Source: an uncultured Chryseolinea sp. (lineage in GTDB: Bacteria; Bacteroidota; Bacteroidia; Cytophagales; Cyclobacteriaceae). Taken from it: 10,189 nucleotides of DNA. The notes beneath the pieces are model-generated. The model was given only the letters and a program-made list of their open reading frames with translations, had not been told where the DNA came from and did no database searches. Numbering within the stretch: position 1 is the stretch's first letter; each line of letters starts with the position of its first letter. The DNA lies in NCBI GenBank assembly GCA_946478915.1, contig CAMLER010000128.1, forward strand, positions 1 to 10,189. The letters are read 5' to 3'. A program made the position numbers and the translations under genes. Shown here piece by piece: positions 6,529 to 10,189 of the stretch.

Positions 6529-9210
6529 ATGAGTTCTTGCCTAAGATTTGTGCCCGAGAGATTATTCGGTTGTGTTTTAATAGTTTTCTTTTTTGGCTCA
6601 GCCAGTGGCCAATCGGTTAGAGACTTATATATAGAAGTTACCGACAATGGCAAGCCACTTTCCCAGGTGCTTGTGGCATTGGAGGAGAAGAACCAGGTCG
6701 ATTTCATTTATGAAAAGGAAAGAATGCTTGCGCTGACAGTCACAGGCGTTACCCTCCGGCAAAAAATCACAGACTATTTCAATTCGAACCTTCCTTACAA
6801 GATCATCCGGATAAGTGAGAAAGTATATTTCATATCCGATAAGCAGCAAGCTGACCTTTACGGCTGGAACAGGGAAAATTTTATAATTCTAAAAGAAAAA
6901 GATGGTGCGTTGATCACATTGGAAGGCACTGTCCTCGATGGAAAAACAGATGAGCCTTTAACAGGTGCGCAGGTTTATTTTTCGGAGTCAAAGAAAGGAA
7001 CGCTATCTGACATCAATGGCAATTTTTCAGTGGAAGGACTTCAGAATAAGATGCAATTGATGGACGTGCAGTTTGTGGGTTACGATTTAAAAAGATACGT
7101 CGTGGCATTTAGTCCATACGCCGAACGACAAAAGATCTCTACCACGTTGTTGCCTGAATCCAGGGAATTACAAAGTGTGACAGTAACGGCCGAAAGGATC
7201 AATGAAAATGTTTTGAACCAGGTAACAGGAATTGAAAAGCAGAGTATTGCTACCATAAAAGCAGTACCCACTTTTTTGGGTGAAGTTGACCCGATCCGCA
7301 GTTTAACAACGCTACCCGGAGTAAGTGTGAGCGAACTATCATCTGGCTTCATTGTTCGCGGTGGAGAAACAGGTCAGAACCTGATCTTACAGGATGGCGG
7401 CAAGATTTATAATCCCTCTCATCTTTTCGGTTTCTTTTCTGCGTTCAATCCCGATATGGTGAGCGGTGTAACATTGTATAAAGGTGGCGGACCTTCAAAC
7501 TTTGGCGGACGTATTTCATCCATCCTGGATGTTACGTTAAGAAATGGTGACGCCGGGAGAACAAAGGTATCCGGTGGAGTGGGTCTTGTTTCCAGCAGGC
7601 TTGCCGTGGAAGGTCCCATCGTAAAAAACCGTTCCTCCTATATGATTGGAGGAAGACTTTCATATTGCAACTGGTTGATCAAGTCTACCGATGATATCCA
7701 GCTTCGTAACAGTTCTGCAAACTTCCACGATGTTACGGCTAGAATCTTTCACACTATCAACGATAATAATTTCATTACCCTGTCAGCCTATAATAGCTAC
7801 GATGGATTTTCACTCGCTACCGATTCTACCTTTAGCTGGGGTACGTTCAACGCGTCTCTTAAATGGGATCACACTTTCAATGAAAGCATTTCCTCGACAT
7901 TAAACATTTCAAACAGCAATTATTTTAGCGATGTAGAAAGCTTCAGTGAAATTGAAAGTTTCACATACAGAAATGCCATTAAAAATTATGCGCTTAAATA
8001 CGACTTGAATTTTACACTGGGAGAGGAGTCGAAGATTCTTGCAGGCTTTGAGTTGAATGGTACAGGTATAGAACCAGGCAAGTTGGTGCCCGCGAGCGAC
8101 TCCGAGAATATTGCTTTTCAAGATATGAACGATCAGCAGATGGGTGAAGGAGCCATCTATTTGCAGAGCGATATAAGCTTTTCGGAAAAATTATCGCTAT
8201 CGGCGGGACTTCGATATTCGCATTTTCTCCGGGTTGGAAAGGACGACATCTACGTTTTTGATTACAACAATATCCAGGGTAGATATCCTGCCATTAGCGA
8301 CACGATCAGTTATGCTTCAGGAGATATTATCAAACAATACAATGGATTTGAACCAAGGGTTTCGTTGCGTTACCTCGTTACGCCCGATGTTTCTCTAAAA
8401 GCCAGTTATTATCGAGGCTATCAGTACATGCATCTTATTTCCAATACGACGTCCACTACGCCACAAGACTACTGGGTCGCTAGCGGTCCATATCTGAAAC
8501 CTCAAATTGGCGACCAGTACTCACTGGGTTATTTTCAGAATTTAGATGACAACAAATACGAATTTTCGGTTGAAGGTTTTTACAAAGACATTCATAATGC
8601 CGTTGACTACATTGAGGGCGCTGACATCACACTTAACCCGGCGCTGGAAGCCGGTCTTTCTCAGGGCAAGGGAAAAGCCTATGGCGTAGAAGTATTTTTT
8701 AAGAAGAGTACCGGTAGGTTTAATGGATGGCTTTCTTATACTTATTCCAGAAGTCTGCGAAAATTCGATGCGCAGACAACAGGAAATCTGACCATTAATG
8801 AAGGTAAATTTTATCCCGCTGCATTCGATCAGCCTCACATCGTAAATTTGGTTTTGAACTACAAAGTTGGAGACCGGAGTTACCTCTCAGCCAATTTTAA
8901 TTACAGCACGGGTCGGCCCATTACCATACCGATATCAAAGTTCAGTTATGATGTCTATCTATCCGTCCTGAATTATTCACAACGGAATGAATACCGGATA
9001 CCGGACTATCATCGTTTGGATGTTTCGTATACGATCAAACAAAGACCAAACAAAAACAGGCGATATAAAGATGAATGGGTGATTTCCATTTTCAATTTAT
9101 ACGGTCGTAAAAATACATACTCAATTACGTTCAACCGTTATGGCACTGCAAACAAGCTGTCGGTGTTAGGAAGCATTTTCCCTTCGGTAACCTACAATTT
9201 CAATTTTTAG
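6529..9210 (+). CDS. TonB-dependent receptor with STN and carboxypeptidase-regulatory-like N-terminal domains
   Basis: Outer-membrane TonB-dependent receptor, 893 residues from the ATG at 6529. Residues 1-27 look like a signal peptide (hydrophobic VLIVFFFGSASG, then Q28). An STN-like domain spans about 29-105, with IEV..GKPLSQVLVALEEK, VDFIYEKE and YKIIRISEKVYFI; STN domains mark receptors able to signal across the envelope, often to a FecR-type anti-sigma factor. A carboxypeptidase-regulatory-like domain follows at about 128-200 (LEGTVLDGKTDEPLTGAQVY). The TonB box is probably LQSVTVTA at 204-211. The plug covers about 225-345 and includes RSLTTLPGVSVSEL, GFIVRGGE and LILQDGGKIYNPSHLFGFFS. 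The beta-barrel ends with VTYNFNF. It is not of the SusC type: it lacks that signature and is shorter. The upstream TTG at 6478 gives a longer frame but would bury the signal peptide behind 17 extra residues. The DUF4249 gene begins one base after its stop codon, a pairing often seen in Bacteroidota. No sigma or anti-sigma gene is in the window. The ligand is unknown. Confidence 0.92.
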   Translation: MSSCLRFVPERLFGCVLIVFFFGSASGQSVRDLYIEVTDNGKPLSQVLVALEEKNQVDFIYEKERMLALTVTGVTLRQKITDYFNSNLPYKIIRISEKVYFISDKQQADLYGWNRENFIILKEKDGALITLEGTVLDGKTDEPLTGAQVYFSESKKGTLSDINGNFSVEGLQNKMQLMDVQFVGYDLKRYVVAFSPYAERQKISTTLLPESRELQSVTVTAERINENVLNQVTGIEKQSIATIKAVPTFLGEVDPIRSLTTLPGVSVSELSSGFIVRGGETGQNLILQDGGKIYNPSHLFGFFSAFNPDMVSGVTLYKGGGPSNFGGRISSILDVTLRNGDAGRTKVSGGVGLVSSRLAVEGPIVKNRSSYMIGGRLSYCNWLIKSTDDIQLRNSSANFHDVTARIFHTINDNNFITLSAYNSYDGFSLATDSTFSWGTFNASLKWDHTFNESISSTLNISNSNYFSDVESFSEIESFTYRNAIKNYALKYDLNFTLGEESKILAGFELNGTGIEPGKLVPASDSENIAFQDMNDQQMGEGAIYLQSDISFSEKLSLSAGLRYSHFLRVGKDDIYVFDYNNIQGRYPAISDTISYASGDIIKQYNGFEPRVSLRYLVTPDVSLKASYYRGYQYMHLISNTTSTTPQDYWVASGPYLKPQIGDQYSLGYFQNLDDNKYEFSVEGFYKDIHNAVDYIEGADITLNPALEAGLSQGKGKAYGVEVFFKKSTGRFNGWLSYTYSRSLRKFDAQTTGNLTINEGKFYPAAFDQPHIVNLVLNYKVGDRSYLSANFNYSTGRPITIPISKFSYDVYLSVLNYSQRNEYRIPDYHRLDVSYTIKQRPNKNRRYKDEWVISIFNLYGRKNTYSITFNRYGTANKLSVLGSIFPSVTYNFNF

Positions 9211-9211
9211 C

Positions 9212-10189
9212 ATGTTGAAGAAAGCTGCTTGTATAATACTCTTTCTTGCGGCGACTGCTTGTGTAGAACGGTTCCATTTTGTTATTGATGACAATGCACC
9301 TTCATTGGTTGTCGAAGCGTTCCTGTCCGATAAATCATATAGCGAAACGTTAATGTATCCGTCGGATGGTCGTTATTTCACCGTGAAGCTATCCCACACA
9401 AGCGATGTGATTAATATTCGGCCTGAAATGATTGGCAATGGTGGAACTTCATAGCGACCGGGGTGATATGTGGGAGTATACTGAATCTGCAGCAACCGAT
9501 GGAACTTATGAGCTTCTCCTCGACGATTTCAAAGCTGAACCAAGGGTAAAATATAAACTGTACATCCGGTTGCCCAACGATCAGGTTTATGAATCAGAAT
9601 GGGAAGGACTTCCTGCCAATGCAACGCCACCTATAGGACAAATCGGCTTCAAAGAAACGGTTATCGAAAAATATGCAATCCAAGCTAATGAGGAAGTCAT
9701 TATCTCCGTGAAGGCGATCGAAACACACATAAGCCTTCCGGAAAATACTACAGGTTCGACTTTGTTTTACCGCTGGGCTTTTGTACCACATTGGAAATTC
9801 ACTGCTCAGTTTTCGTCGGTGGTTTTGCCAGGCCACACGTGCTGGATGACTACGCCGTACTATATCATGCACTATACGGTTCAAAAAGATCTCTCTGGCG
9901 GATATAAAAAAAAGTTGTTTGAAATAGAAACGGTGAGAAACGAAAGGATTTTTGAAAAAATTTTCAGCATTGATTGTTCAGTATTCGATGACAGAACCGT
10001 ATTTTAATTTCTGGTCGGAAATGCGCGAACTGAATCAGGAGGCCTCGATCGTAGACAAGCCACCATTTAATCTCGCGACCAATATTCATTCGCTGGATGG
10101 AGAGAAACGCGTCTCAGGATATTTCGGTGTTGTTAACGAACAGGCTACCCGATGGTGGTTCACAAGGGATGAGCTGTCATATTACGTAC
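9212..10189 (+). pseudogene. DUF4249-family lipoprotein gene, broken by two frameshifts and 3' partial
   Basis: The gene starts one base after the receptor stop codon. MLKKAACIILFLAATAC is a lipoprotein signal with Cys17 as the lipidated residue (lipobox ATAC), followed by SLVVEAFLSD and YFTVKLSHTSDV, which fit the usual DUF4249 opening. Frame 2 then ends at a TAG at 9452-9454. Family sequence resumes in frame 3 with AMVELHSDRG, DGTYELL and YKLYIRLPNDQVYESEWEGLP, and runs to a TAA at 10005-10007. It resumes again in frame 1 with IVQYSMTEPYFNFWSEM, then NLATNIHSLDGEKRVSGYFG and WWFTRDEL, which match the conserved C-terminal part of the family, and is still open at the window end. The first shift falls between 9432 and 9451, the second between 9937 and 10004, most likely at the A6 run at 9955-9960. 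Removing one base at each site would restore one continuous frame of about 325 residues, so little sequence has been lost. As written the gene cannot make a full protein. It is either a recent pseudogene or carries two sequence errors. DUF4249 proteins have no established function; the context suggests a surface partner of the receptor. Confidence 0.8.

Noticed and set aside
82..9884. Minus-strand reading frames of 60-115 codons along the window
   Set aside because: All but one lie wholly or largely opposite clear + strand genes, and the exception near 6435-6707 crosses a promoter region and the receptor start. None shows a recognisable domain, signal peptide or promoter.
9428..10007. Programmed ribosomal frameshifting to express the DUF4249 protein
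   Set aside because: Both changes need +1 shifts. The AAATTTT at 9958-9964 resembles a -1 slippery heptamer but is out of phase and would give the wrong frame. No stimulatory hairpin or conserved signal was recognised, and two programmed shifts in one lipoprotein gene would be extraordinary.
9432..10007. The middle DUF4249 segment as an independent small gene starting at TTG 9432
   Set aside because: It has no signal peptide, and its sequence is the middle of one DUF4249 domain whose two ends are in the neighbouring frames.

Overview
The window looks like a chromosomal segment from a free-living member of the Bacteroidota, probably the Cytophagia/Cytophagales side of the phylum. The basis is the content: a SusC/SusD pair, a second TonB-dependent receptor followed by a DUF4249 lipoprotein gene, an OmpA protein with PD40 repeats, a TAnnTTTG-type promoter and little use of Shine-Dalgarno sites. 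The assignment is inferred from protein families, not from any marker gene. All genes are on the + strand and all products are predicted to be envelope proteins.

Layout. (1) Positions 2-1447 hold the C-terminal part of a gene that begins before the window. It has five PD40 beta-propeller motifs, a small beta-sandwich and a C-terminal OmpA peptidoglycan-binding domain, an arrangement resembling the type IX secretion protein PorE. (2) Positions 1448-1594 are intergenic, with two small hairpins and a good Bacteroidota promoter. (3) Positions 1595-4912 and 4932-6374 form a two-gene SusC/SusD operon: a 1105-residue outer-membrane TonB-dependent transporter and its 480-residue surface lipoprotein partner. 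A strong intrinsic terminator ends it at about 6397-6435. No degradative enzyme, sugar regulator or SusE/F-like gene is in the window, so the substrate is unknown. (4) Positions 6529-9210 encode a second TonB-dependent receptor with an N-terminal STN-like domain. (5) One base after it, at 9212, begins a DUF4249 lipoprotein gene that runs off the window end.

The main anomaly is that the DUF4249 gene is broken by two frameshifts. Its recognisable family sequence runs through three reading frames in turn (from 9212, from about 9432, and from about 9961 to the end). Each change fits one extra base. The 9.2 kb upstream carries four long intact reading frames, so the damage is concentrated in this gene. 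It is either a recently decayed pseudogene or two local sequence errors.

I found no RNA genes, CRISPR arrays, insertion sequences or minus-strand genes, and no clear sign of an undescribed system.
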